Origin: Clostridia bacterium
GTDB taxonomy: Bacteria > Bacillota > Clostridia > UMGS1883
Length of the DNA: 17,564 nt
NCBI GenBank assembly: GCA_021202495.1
Contig: JAJQCX010000084.1
Coordinates: 1 to 17,564 of the forward strand
Direction: 5' to 3'
Shown here: piece by piece, positions 8,314 to 15,187 of the stretch
Layout: each line of letters begins with the position of its first letter
Numbering within the stretch: the stretch's first letter is position 1
The notes under the pieces: generated by a model
The model's input: the letters and a program-made list of their open reading frames with translations, nothing else
Databases searched by the model: none
Told to the model about the DNA's origin: nothing
Translations under genes and position numbers: made by a program

Positions 8314-8559
8314 TTAATTTTCAAAGGGCTTATACACGGTCACGGTTTTCAGATACTTCACAGGATCGCCGTTCAGTATCAAATCTGCATATTCAAGCGG
8401 AGCGTTATAAACAAGATAGTCCAGCTCAGAGCGTTCATACATATTGTCTGCTACCTCGTTTTCCACGGCGATGCAATCAATGGCAATCAGCGTTCCGTCC
8501 TCCAACCGAAGCTCCACGCAAGCGGTGTCGATGTTAAACTCACAAGATAAAACTTTCAT
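8314..8559 (-). CDS. small conserved protein, DUF6061-like
   Basis: 81 residues, acidic, without membrane segment or signal. The sequence (NIDTACVELRLEDGT, then AVENEVADNMYERSELDYL) resembles from memory the DUF6061 family of small proteins carried beside mobilization genes in clostridial elements; function unknown. Its ATG (8557-8559) overlaps the stop of the preceding gene as ATGA, and GGAGGAA precedes it by about 6 bases. A hairpin follows the stop. Confidence 0.7.
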   Translation of the reverse strand: MKVLSCEFNIDTACVELRLEDGTLIAIDCIAVENEVADNMYERSELDYLVYNAPLEYADLILNGDPVKYLKTVTVYKPFEN

Positions 8560-8747
8560 TTTCTGTTCCTCCTTAGATTTTCTTTCTTTGCCAGCTCTCT
8601 GGCAGCTTTGCGGCGTTCCTCGCTGTACGGTGCGGTCAGCTTGAAGCCAAACCGCCCCTTGCGGACTTCAAAGGTCAGACAGCTCATCTCGTCATCGTCA
8701 AAACTGATGTTTGTTATCTTTTGTTTCTTGGAAATACCTGTTTTCAT
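8556..8747 (-). CDS. small basic protein, unknown function
   Basis: Start ATG 8747 is chosen because AGGAGG (8752-8757) sits 4 bases upstream; a GTG at 8777 would place that ribosome site inside the gene. 63 residues, lysine/arginine-rich, with an acidic patch (SFDDDEMSCLTFEV) and a basic C-terminus (RRKAARELAKKENLRRNRK). It overlaps the next gene by ATGA. I do not recognise the family with confidence. Position between relaxase and cargo suggests a backbone accessory gene. Confidence 0.65.
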   Translation of the reverse strand: MKTGISKKQKITNISFDDDEMSCLTFEVRKGRFGFKLTAPYSEERRKAARELAKKENLRRNRK

Positions 8748-8822
8748 AAAACCTCCTGTTTTTCGTGATTTTTTCACGGCTCGACAGCCGTAAAAGTGGG
8801 TGGATTTTCCGTTGGAAGGTGC

Positions 8823-8846
8823 CTAAACGATATGGGTATCATTTAG
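8823..8846 (-). other. hairpin downstream of the relaxase gene
   Basis: CTAAACGATA, TGGG, TATCATTTAG: a 10-bp stem that pairs fully on the - strand if one G-U pair is allowed. It lies 47 bp after the relaxase stop. No T run follows on the - strand, so it may be an mRNA 3' structure rather than a classical terminator. A second short hairpin CGGCT-CGAC-AGCCG lies at 8778-8791. Confidence 0.4.
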
Positions 8847-8892
8847 AACAGTCCCAGCAGATTTTTTTCGTTTTTCTCGGTTCTACACGGTA

Positions 8893-10071
8893 TTATCGGG
8901 CATCGTCCCTTGTGTGCGTTTTGCCACGCACTTTGCCAAACAGATGCCACAGTTTGTTTTCGGATATTACTTCCTCATAGGTGCGAACTTTTTTCTGCAA
9001 GCGTTCGTTCTCCTGTTCCAAATTAGCTGAATTGAGCCTGTTACGAACGGACTTGTACTTGGACAGCTCGCCAGTCAGAGAAGCAACCTGCTCTCTCAGC
9101 GAGCTGATAACAGCTTTCAATTCATCTATCTTTCTATTCGCCGCATCCAGCAATTTTTGTAGCTTGGACTCTTTCTTTTCCTGTGCGTAGTATTTCTTGG
9201 CAGCGGTTGACAGCGTTTCGTAGTCCGTCTTTTCAAGAGATATCCTCGACGGGGAGAGCATGACGGGCTTGACCTCGATTTTGTCTATGCTCTCGATATT
9301 GACTTTTTTCTGTTTGGTCCTTTCGATCTGCTTATCCAATGCCGCCGCTTCTGCCGCCTTTTCCTGTGTCAGCTCGGTCAGCTCGGCAAGCTCTTGTGTA
9401 CGCTGTTCTCGCTTGTATTCCAGTACACTTAGATGTTCTCTATGTTCGCCTTTCTGTTCCCATTCAATACCGTGTTCAAGCATAACCTCGGCAAGTTTTT
9501 CTTTTTCCGACTCTACCCACCTATTCCACTCGGTATCGCTCTTGCCTTTGCCGACAAAGCCTTGTGCTTCAAGCGCTTTTTTGAGCGATACACGCGTTTC
9601 AAGTCCGCGTTTACTGCCGGTGGTAAATGGCACAAAGTCGATATGCAGATGCGGCGTTGCCTCGTCCATATGGATATGTGCCGAGAACACCCGCAAATTC
9701 GGATTGCGTTCTTGAAATCCCTGCATATATTTGTCGAGAATTTTCTTCGCCAACTCTCCGTTTTCACTACCCGCCGACATATTATCTTTATCCCCAATCT
9801 GTAAGATAATCTCGTGAAACAGCTTCTCTTGCTTGCCGGTACGTATCTTTTCGTAGTAGTCGTCAATAACCCTGTCCTTTCGGGTCTGCTTGGCGTTATA
9901 TTTTTCAAGTGCCTCATCAAACAGTTCGTGATAAACAGCCTTTATATCTTCATTGCAAAACGTGATGTTGTTTTTCGTCCGTTCCTCGTCTACATTCTCC
10001 GCGATGAAATCTCGATTATTATGTGTTGTTGATCCTTTGCCAATCATTGCGCTGATTGTTCTTTTCATCAT
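8893..10071 (-). CDS. MobV-family relaxase (plasmid mobilization/recombination protein)
   Basis: 392 residues. The N-terminal HNNR (17-20) fits MobV motif I, whose histidine is the DNA-linked nucleophile in pMV158 MobM. The metal-binding motif HIHMDEATPHLHIDFVP (132-148) is the hallmark HxDExTPHxH of MobV/Pre proteins. The C-terminal part (about 210-380) is charged and coiled-coil-like (REQRTQELAELTELTQEKAA; LREQVASLTGELSKYKS), as in relatives that dimerise. The protein nicks oriT and pilots the strand into a recipient using a helper's conjugation apparatus; no type IV secretion genes are in the window. GAGGTG lies upstream of the double ATG; the second ATG (10068) is an equal candidate. The likely oriT is directly upstream. 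Confidence 0.92.
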   Translation of the reverse strand: MMKRTISAMIGKGSTTHNNRDFIAENVDEERTKNNITFCNEDIKAVYHELFDEALEKYNAKQTRKDRVIDDYYEKIRTGKQEKLFHEIILQIGDKDNMSAGSENGELAKKILDKYMQGFQERNPNLRVFSAHIHMDEATPHLHIDFVPFTTGSKRGLETRVSLKKALEAQGFVGKGKSDTEWNRWVESEKEKLAEVMLEHGIEWEQKGEHREHLSVLEYKREQRTQELAELTELTQEKAAEAAALDKQIERTKQKKVNIESIDKIEVKPVMLSPSRISLEKTDYETLSTAAKKYYAQEKKESKLQKLLDAANRKIDELKAVISSLREQVASLTGELSKYKSVRNRLNSANLEQENERLQKKVRTYEEVISENKLWHLFGKVRGKTHTRDDAR

Positions 10072-10105
10072 CTTATTTCACCTCATTTCTACTCGTTTCT
10101 GTTCT

Positions 10106-10126
10106 GTTACTCTTGTCAAGAGTAAC
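10106..10126. repeat. perfect 10-bp inverted repeat upstream of the relaxase gene, candidate oriT/nic element
   Basis: GTTACTCTTG, one T, CAAGAGTAAC. It lies 35 bp before the relaxase start. MobV origins of transfer carry inverted repeats next to the nick site just upstream of mob, so this may be the relaxase target. An operator is the alternative. Confidence 0.5.
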
Positions 10127-10165
10127 GCAAAAGCACTTTTGTCAGCAAGCCAACAAAAATGCCGG

Positions 10166-10364
10166 CAGGCTTTGCCTGTTTGCGCTCTGCGAGGCTATCA
10201 TCACATTGCTCTGCAATGCCACCTGCGGAGTCCGCCCTTCTTGGCGGTGAGCTTTTATCGGCTGTCGCCGACGTGTTTCGCCTGTGGCTTCACACGGCAG
10301 TCGGCGGGATAGTTTTTCCGAAAACCTCCGCCGCATTGGTGCGAACGCTCATACTTTCGCGTTC
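10166..10364. other. hairpin-rich non-coding region, probable oriT / single-strand origin
   Basis: Consecutive perfect hairpins: CAGGC-TTT-GCCTG (10166-10178), CATTGC-TCT-GCAATG (10204-10218), CCGCC-N6-GGCGG (10232-10247), TCGGC-TGTC-GCCGA (10258-10271), a 7-bp stem CGCCGAC/GTCGGCG (10266-10272 with 10300-10306) enclosing a GTG-GCTT-CAC hairpin, and GAACGC/GCGTTC (10343-10348, 10359-10364). Open frames exist on both strands but none has a convincing ribosome site or family. It lies between the relaxase and RepA-like genes. I read it as folded single-stranded DNA used in transfer or replication. Confidence 0.6.
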
Positions 10365-10366
10365 CC

Positions 10367-10440
10367 GTGACGGTCGTGACGATGGTGACGGTCTTTTACA
10401 TACCTATCACAAAGATCGTCACGACCGTCACCATCGTCAC
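10367..10440. repeat. two opposed arrays of three 9-bp iterons (GTGACGRTS)
   Basis: Direct copies at 10367, 10376 and 10385 (GTGACGGTC, GTGACGATG, GTGACGGTC). After a 20-bp AT-rich spacer (10394-10413) there are three copies in the opposite sense at 10414, 10423 and 10432 (GTGACGATC, GTGACGGTC, GTGACGATG on the - strand). The last overlaps the stop of the RepA-like gene. 9-bp iterons flanking an AT-rich segment beside a RepA-like ATPase gene suggest a replication origin or a binding site of the mobilization proteins. Confidence 0.75.
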
Positions 10441-11573
10441 GCGCTATCGTGCGTCAACGATATTTTCCGTCCCTCATGGGATCGGGTATTCTCATACTTA
10501 ATACCGTATTCGTCATACAGCCGACCCGCATTTACATTCAACTTCTGCGTCAGTGTGTTTGGCTTTACATCTGCGTTTATGGCTTCGCATAATTCCGTTG
10601 CCGTTCCTGTCCACGTACTTACGTTCTCTGTCAAGAGCTGAGCCACTTTTTCGAGCAACGGCTCGGACGGCTTTTTCCAAAGCTCTGTTTCCACGCTGTC
10701 AAGTATCCATATAAGCTTGTCCGTGTCCCGCGTCAGCTTTAATCGCATATCCTGCTGATCTCTGCCCGTTATATCAAGCGTCGCCGCATTGTCCGTTCGG
10801 TTTTTCTTACTTAAGACAAACGCTCCGTCCGCAGCACCAAGCAGTCCGTTCGTACCCGAAATCATGTCAAACTTATCCTTTGACGGCATTTTGCGCGTGT
10901 GGTGTACAATGAGCATGGAGACCTTGCGGCTGTCGGCTATTGTTTTAAGCTTTGCAACACTGTCGTAATCGCTCGAATAGCTGTACTCGCCGGTACTTTC
11001 TCGCACTCGTTTCAGCGTATCAACAATTATCAACCCTGTTGACGGATGTTCTTTGATAAAGCCTGTAATTTGTTCTTCAAATCCATCACCCAACTTTTTG
11101 CTGTGTGTGGCAAAATACAAATCCTCGGCTTCATTCGTTCCAAACATCTGATACAGTCTTTGCTGCAATCTTGGATAATCGTCCTCAAGCGCAAAATACA
11201 AAACCGAAGCTTTACGTACCTTATAATTCCATAATGGCGTTCCCGTGCTGATATGATATGCAATCTGCGCCATCATAAAGCTTTTGCCGACCTTCGGAGA
11301 ACCTACAAATAAGTAGGTTCCCCTCGGAAGCAATCCCTCAATTAAACCGTGCTGCCTTTCAAACACCGAATTATACAAATCTGGCATTGTTACCGTTTTA
11401 AGATACGCCGGATCAAATTGACGCCGCATTTCTTTTTGGTATGCTTTTAAATCTTCATCTAAGGACTTGCTTTTTTCGGCACTTTCGGTTATAATGTCAT
11501 TGTGTTGTGATGACTGCCGTGCTTCTGCGCCAACAGAAGCATTTGCGGCGGTCATTTCTTTTTCATTGAGCAT
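10437..11573 (-). CDS. RepA-like hexameric helicase/AAA ATPase
   Basis: Start ATG 11573 (MLNEKEM) is preferred: AGGAGG at 11581-11586 is 7 bases upstream, while the ATG at 11579 is only 1 base from it. The product has 378 residues. The RecA-like core shows Walker A GSPKVGKS (91-98), an acidic ALEDD (128-132), Walker B GLIIVDTL (180-187) and a VHHTRK motif near 220. This is the RepA/AAA_25 layout of plasmid and phage helicases. The C-terminal part (about 280-378) looks like a small winged-helix-type DNA-binding region (LTENVSTWTGTATELCEAIN). Likely role: replication or unwinding of the excised element or transferred strand. It overlaps the end of the MobC-like gene, and the iterons abut its stop. 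Confidence 0.85.
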   Translation of the reverse strand: MLNEKEMTAANASVGAEARQSSQHNDIITESAEKSKSLDEDLKAYQKEMRRQFDPAYLKTVTMPDLYNSVFERQHGLIEGLLPRGTYLFVGSPKVGKSFMMAQIAYHISTGTPLWNYKVRKASVLYFALEDDYPRLQQRLYQMFGTNEAEDLYFATHSKKLGDGFEEQITGFIKEHPSTGLIIVDTLKRVRESTGEYSYSSDYDSVAKLKTIADSRKVSMLIVHHTRKMPSKDKFDMISGTNGLLGAADGAFVLSKKNRTDNAATLDITGRDQQDMRLKLTRDTDKLIWILDSVETELWKKPSEPLLEKVAQLLTENVSTWTGTATELCEAINADVKPNTLTQKLNVNAGRLYDEYGIKYENTRSHEGRKISLTHDSA

Positions 11574-11575
11574 CG

Positions 11576-11902
11576 TCATTCCTCCTTCATCCCGCCGAGC
11601 GTTGCGGCAATGAGCTGTATTGTTTCGAGCAGTTCATCATTATCGTTGTTATCTGCGGCAGACTGTAATTTTATTAACACTTCATTCAATTCATCTTTCA
11701 GTGCTTTATACACTCTCGGATTTCCTACAACAACTATTTCTTTGTCAGTCAAACGTCTAATAATATAATCCTGTTTTGTCAAGCCCGATAACCGTACCTT
11801 TGTATCAATCAATTCCGATTCTTCGGGCGATACTCGAAAAGCTACAATCTTGCTCCTATGCCTTCCTTTATTATCAAGATTCTTAGCCGACATCCTTACC
11901 AT
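11576..11902 (-). CDS. MobC-like ribbon-helix-helix mobilization protein
   Basis: 108 residues from ATG 11902 (AAGGA 6 bases upstream); ATG 11893 (GGAG 9 bases upstream) is an alternative. Both lie close to the integrase stop at 11883. The segment KIVAFRVSPEESELID then LSGLTKQDYIIRRLTDKEI is the ribbon-helix-helix core seen in plasmid mobilization (MobC-type) accessory proteins. VVVGNPRVYKALKDEL follows. Such proteins bind oriT and help the relaxase. The gene sits between integrase and RepA-like genes in one - strand operon with overlapping ends. Confidence 0.78.
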   Translation of the reverse strand: MVRMSAKNLDNKGRHRSKIVAFRVSPEESELIDTKVRLSGLTKQDYIIRRLTDKEIVVVGNPRVYKALKDELNEVLIKLQSAADNNDNDELLETIQLIAATLGGMKEE

Positions 11903-12974
11903 CTCCAATCCTTAAATCATTCAGCTTATTCGCCATTTCGTTTTGAGTTGACGGAAACAAATGAGCATACCGATATGTAATGTCTATGCTTTCGTGTCCT
12001 ACTCTGTCGGCAATGGCAACTGCCGAAAATCCCATTTCTATTAGCAATGAAATATGCGAATGCCTTAAATCGTGTATTCTGATACGCTTCACGCCCGCTT
12101 TATCCGCGCCTCGCGTCATTTCATGGTGAAGATAATTTTTCGTAACTTCAAATATCCTTTCATTCTTCTGTATTCCGTAGAGCTGCTTTAAATAGTCCTG
12201 CATCTCATCAGCCAAAAAATCCGGCATTTTTATAACCCTGTTGCTCTTTTGGGTTTTCGGGTCGGTGGTCACATCTTTACCTGCAAGCCGTTGATAGGAT
12301 TTTGTGATAGATACCGTATTTTTGGTAAAGTCAAAGTCCGACGGTGTGAGGGCAAGAAGCTCACCCTCACGAATCCCACACCAATAAAGCATTTCAAAAG
12401 CATAGTATGACATCGGTTTATCCATAACCGCCTCCGCGAATTTCTTATACTCCTCTTGTGTCCAAAACTCCATCTCACGGCTTTTTACCTTACCCATGTT
12501 GCCGACCTTTGCGGCAGGGTTTGATGATAATCCGTAAAACTTCACCGCATGATTAAATATTGCGCTCAATTGATTATGAAGCGTTTTCAGATAAACCGGC
12601 GAATACGGCTTGCCATCGACAGTTTGTGAATTCATCATTTCGTTTTGCCAAGCAATAATATCCTTTGGCTTAATATCGCACATTTTTCTGTTTCCGAAAT
12701 AAGGAATGATTTTTGTGCGTATAATATGCTCCTTTGTTTGCCAAGTATTCTCTTTAATACGCTTTCTCGTGTCCTCGGCATAGTTTTGCACAAAGCTTGC
12801 GAATGTCATATCAAGATCGCCCTTGGTTTTACTTAATTGTTCACGTTCCCATGCAAGAGCGTCTTTCTTTGTTGCAAATCCTCTCTTTTGAGTTTGCCGC
12901 TCCTGACCTGTCCAATCTGTGTAGCGATATACCACACGCCATTTTCCTGTTTTCTGTTCCTTATAAACTGCCAT
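11883..12974 (-). CDS. int: tyrosine recombinase / integrase
   Basis: Start ATG 12974 has GGAGGAG (12983-12989) 8 bases upstream; the ATG at 12992 contains that ribosome site and is rejected. 363 residues. The N-terminal 55 residues form an arm-binding domain (MAVYKEQKTGKWRVVYRY). A SAM-like core-binding domain spans about 58-160. The catalytic domain has R202 in CGIREGEL, K243 in TQKS, H301 and R304 in HDLRHSH, H327 in VGHES and Y336 in YRYAHLF. All six expected residues are present, so the enzyme should be active. It begins 1 base after the xis stop. I assign it to integration at the guaA core because it is the only intact integrase in the element, although it lies 2.2 kb from the right end. 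Confidence 0.93.
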   Translation of the reverse strand: MAVYKEQKTGKWRVVYRYTDWTGQERQTQKRGFATKKDALAWEREQLSKTKGDLDMTFASFVQNYAEDTRKRIKENTWQTKEHIIRTKIIPYFGNRKMCDIKPKDIIAWQNEMMNSQTVDGKPYSPVYLKTLHNQLSAIFNHAVKFYGLSSNPAAKVGNMGKVKSREMEFWTQEEYKKFAEAVMDKPMSYYAFEMLYWCGIREGELLALTPSDFDFTKNTVSITKSYQRLAGKDVTTDPKTQKSNRVIKMPDFLADEMQDYLKQLYGIQKNERIFEVTKNYLHHEMTRGADKAGVKRIRIHDLRHSHISLLIEMGFSAVAIADRVGHESIDITYRYAHLFPSTQNEMANKLNDLRIGDGKDVG

Positions 12975-12975
12975 G

Positions 12976-13179
12976 TCAATCACTCCTCCCATCTAATATA
13001 TCTTCGCCATAGCAAGCCTTTTCCATAAAATACTTTCTGTTCACTCTGCCCGCGACAGTCAGATAATCTTTAGCTGCCAATTCAGCGTTCAGCTTACGAA
13101 CTATCTTATAGGCATAGGATTTCGATACACCGAGTATCTCGGCAACATCATCCGTTGTGATAAATGTTTTGTTGTTCAT
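12976..13179 (-). CDS. xis: excisionase-like helix-turn-helix protein
   Basis: 67 residues, with AAGGAG 8 bases before the ATG. It reads TFITTDDVAEILGVSKSYAYKIVRKLNAEL, a MerR/excisionase-type winged helix, followed by GRVNRKYFMEKACYG. Small basic proteins of this kind upstream of int bend DNA at attachment sites and favour excision. The gene ends 1 base before the integrase ATG, so they are co-expressed. Promoter at 13232-13260. Confidence 0.85.
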   Translation of the reverse strand: MNNKTFITTDDVAEILGVSKSYAYKIVRKLNAELAAKDYLTVAGRVNRKYFMEKACYGEDILDGRSD

Positions 13180-13204
13180 TAAATCAACTCCTTTACTTGT
13201 AACT

Positions 13205-13326
13205 TAAACATATACGTTTAAGTTTATTTCTACTATACTAAACATTTTTGCTTATGTCAAGTACTTTTTTTAAATATTAAACTTTTTTGCTTATATTATC
13301 TTGACAGGACTAAGCATATATGTTAT
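13205..13326. promoter_or_regulatory. four operator-like dyads TAARC-N6-GYTWW in the divergent control region
   Basis: O1 TAAAC-ATATAC-GTTTA (13205-13220, extending to a CTTAAAC/GTTTAAG palindrome), O2 TAAAC-ATTTTT-GCTTA (13239-13254), O3 TAAAC-TTTTTT-GCTTA (13278-13293), O4 TAAGC-ATATAT-GTTAT (13311-13326). Centres are 34, 39 and 33 bp apart. O2 fills the spacer of the xis-int promoter and O4 that of the regulator promoter. The adjacent XRE regulator is the likely ligand. Confidence 0.65.
13232..13260 (-). promoter_or_regulatory. promoter of xis-int (and possibly the mob/rep operon)
   Basis: On the - strand TTGACA (13255-13260), 17-bp spacer, TATAGT (13232-13237). It lies 53 bp before the xis ATG, and its spacer contains operator O2. 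Confidence 0.8.
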
Positions 13327-13329
13327 ACT
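13301..13329 (+). promoter_or_regulatory. promoter of the XRE regulator operon
   Basis: TTGACA (13301-13306), 17-bp spacer, TATACT (13324-13329), with TG one base upstream of the -10. It lies 31 bp before the ATG at 13360. Operator O4 overlaps spacer and -10; O3 lies just upstream of the -35. Confidence 0.85.
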
Positions 13330-13359
13330 ATCTGTAATAAACCGATTGGAGGTTCTGTC

Positions 13360-13914
13360 ATGGCAATAGGAGAACGAATACGCTTTATACGAAATCTGCG
13401 CGGCATGACGCAGAAATGGTTGGGGATAGCTGTAGGTTTCCCCGAAAAAACAGCTGATGTACGCATGGCTCAATACGAGGGCGGCACTCGCACGCCGAAA
13501 GCCGATATGATTAACGCATTGGCGAACGTTTTGGAGGTGTCGCCAAAGTCATTGGATGTTCCCGATATTGACAGCTATATCGGACTTATGCACACTATGT
13601 TTACACTTGAAGATTTGTACGGTCTGCAAATTTCCGAAGCAGACGGCGAGGTGTGCTTGCGTGTTGATAAATCCAAGGGTACTGCCGCTGTTGAATTTCA
13701 TAAAATGCTTTGTGCTTGGCTGCAAGTTAATCAACAGCTTAAAGACGGAAGTATTGACAAAGCGGTGTACGATAAGTGGCGATACAATTATCCCGAATAT
13801 GATACTTCACAGCGTTGGGTTAAAGTTCCGCCGCAGCAAATCAGCGATATTATCGTTAAAACTACAGAAAAGGATTTTGTTCAACTTATAAATGGACGAG
13901 GATACAGAAAATGA
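13360..13914 (+). CDS. XRE-family transcriptional regulator
   Basis: 184 residues; GGAGG lies 7 bases before the ATG. Residues 1-70 form a Cro/CI-type helix-turn-helix: GERIRFIRNLRGMTQKWLG, then RMAQYEGGTRTPKADMINAL and ANVLEVSP. Residues 75-184 are a separate region (MHTMFTLEDLYGLQISEADG; KGTAAVEFHKMLCAW) that may sense a signal or dimerise. By position and the four operators around it, it probably represses xis-int and its own operon, as an element immunity regulator does. Its stop overlaps the ATG of the next gene (ATGA, 13911-13914), so the two are translationally coupled. Alternative: antitoxin-like partner of that gene. Confidence 0.85.
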   Translation: MAIGERIRFIRNLRGMTQKWLGIAVGFPEKTADVRMAQYEGGTRTPKADMINALANVLEVSPKSLDVPDIDSYIGLMHTMFTLEDLYGLQISEADGEVCLRVDKSKGTAAVEFHKMLCAWLQVNQQLKDGSIDKAVYDKWRYNYPEYDTSQRWVKVPPQQISDIIVKTTEKDFVQLINGRGYRK

Positions 13915-15038
13915 AAAAATCTGATATTTTTTGGCAAACATATTTAAATCTCGAAAAAGAGGCTCTCGATGTATCAAAATATATCTTTTTTACTGATGAA
14001 ATTTCAGTAAATTGTAATGGTAAGATCGTTACTCAGCCATGTAAGACACAGCTTGAAACATTTTCACCCTATATTGCAGACTTATTAGTCCGTTGTTGTG
14101 TGCAAATTGAAGCAATTTCCAAGGAACTATATTTTGATAGTGGCGGCAATAAAGTACGAGGAGACAGCAGTATTTTGTTTGACGCAGACTGTTTGAAGTT
14201 ACTTGATATAAAATGGCAAACGCATAAAAAGGTTGTCACGATAGTTGCACCATCTTTCAACTTTACAAAAGACGAAAACCGTGTTCTCAAACCTTTGAAA
14301 AATGCGCACAAAAAACAAGGAACCTATTGGGAAAGAGCATACCAAGCGGTAAAACATGATAGATATTCCTCGTTAGATAAAGGGAATGTAAAAGCGTTTA
14401 TCCAATCCTTAGCTGCCCTGTATCTTCTTAATATTTACTATCGCAATGATTCGTGGGTTACTAATTACCAAGACGTTCCTAACAAAGACTATAGTTTAGG
14501 ATCTGCTATTTTTAGCGTACCCCCTCCGACAAGAGGTTTATTGTGGTATGGTAATAATCCTGTCAAGAGTGAAAGTCCATACGTTGTAAAATATAGCGAT
14601 GCTGCCTATCACCGCATTGAGGAAATGCAGCAAAGAGAAGATCAAGCATTGTCGGAGTATTGGAACAAACAGCCGGAGTTAGAGGATCCCGCATTTCAAG
14701 ACCAATTACTTAAGATTATGGCAGATGCAAAAAGCAATCCAAAGAAGGGCATAGTACCCATGTGGGAATTGACAAAATACCGTTTAAATAGGGATATTCC
14801 AGACAATCTACCTTTTGAAGAAAAGAAAAAGCTTTTAATATCGAGCAAAGAATGGAACGGTTGGATTCACCAACATAATAAGCATCTTAACGCCGATGAA
14901 CTGACACCCGAAAATATTCAAAAAGAAATTGATTCTGCAGCAATATCATGGGGAATACAATTGACGAATAAATACAAAAAAGGCGAATGGATATCCTTTG
15001 CGACGAATAACGAAATATGTGAGGTTTCTATAGAATAA
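13911..15038 (+). CDS. uncharacterised 375-residue protein coupled to the regulator; possible HEPN-like domain
   Basis: No family recognised with confidence. No signal peptide or membrane segment is seen. Residues 45-75 are helical (FSPYIADLLVRCCVQIEAIS). Residues 138-175 read TYWERAYQAVKHDRYSSLDKG followed by a hydrophobic helix (FIQSLAALYLLNIYY). R142 and H149 fit the R-x4-6-H signature of HEPN ribonucleases, and the layout resembles the WxxAYxxVKHDR block I recall from helical proteins of unknown function; this is inference. Residues 225-375 are charged and unassigned. It shares the regulator's promoter and is followed by a strong terminator. It is the last gene before the right attachment site, a common place for element-maintenance or anti-phage cargo. 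It could instead be a regulatory partner of the XRE protein. Confidence 0.8.
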   Translation: MKKSDIFWQTYLNLEKEALDVSKYIFFTDEISVNCNGKIVTQPCKTQLETFSPYIADLLVRCCVQIEAISKELYFDSGGNKVRGDSSILFDADCLKLLDIKWQTHKKVVTIVAPSFNFTKDENRVLKPLKNAHKKQGTYWERAYQAVKHDRYSSLDKGNVKAFIQSLAALYLLNIYYRNDSWVTNYQDVPNKDYSLGSAIFSVPPPTRGLLWYGNNPVKSESPYVVKYSDAAYHRIEEMQQREDQALSEYWNKQPELEDPAFQDQLLKIMADAKSNPKKGIVPMWELTKYRLNRDIPDNLPFEEKKKLLISSKEWNGWIHQHNKHLNADELTPENIQKEIDSAAISWGIQLTNKYKKGEWISFATNNEICEVSIE

Positions 15039-15049
15039 TCTCAACACCC

Positions 15050-15091
15050 AAAAAAGAGCTAACCGATACCAAAAATCAGTTAGCTCTTTTT
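15050..15091. terminator. bidirectional rho-independent terminator
   Basis: AAAAAGAGCTAAC (15051-15063) and GTTAGCTCTTTTT (15079-15091): 13 perfect pairs, 15-base loop. A T5 run follows on the + strand and six A's (15050-15055) give a T6 run on the - strand. It ends the regulator operon from the left and can end guaA transcripts entering from the right. Confidence 0.88.
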
Positions 15092-15111
15092 GTATATAGA
15101 ATAATTCAAAT

Positions 15112-15129
15112 GTTGCCAAAACGTTGCCA
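15112..15129 (+). repeat. paired direct repeat GTTGCCA, probable right arm site
   Basis: GTTGCCA at 15112-15118 and 15123-15129, 11 bp apart, about 60 bp inside the right core. Unit, orientation and spacing are the same as at 599-617. Confidence 0.6.
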
Positions 15130-15187
15130 TCTACAGCGTCAACGTCTAAAAAGTCTCATGATTACGGAACTTTTGAGTTTCTTGGCA

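Noticed and set aside
10367..10440. CRISPR array
   Set aside because: Repeats are 9 bp, directly abutting, and half are inverted; there are no spacers and no cas genes.
10142..10641. Several open frames on both strands through the hairpin and iteron region
   Set aside because: Composition reflects the stems and 9-bp repeats; no ribosome sites and no recognisable domains. Better read as non-coding.
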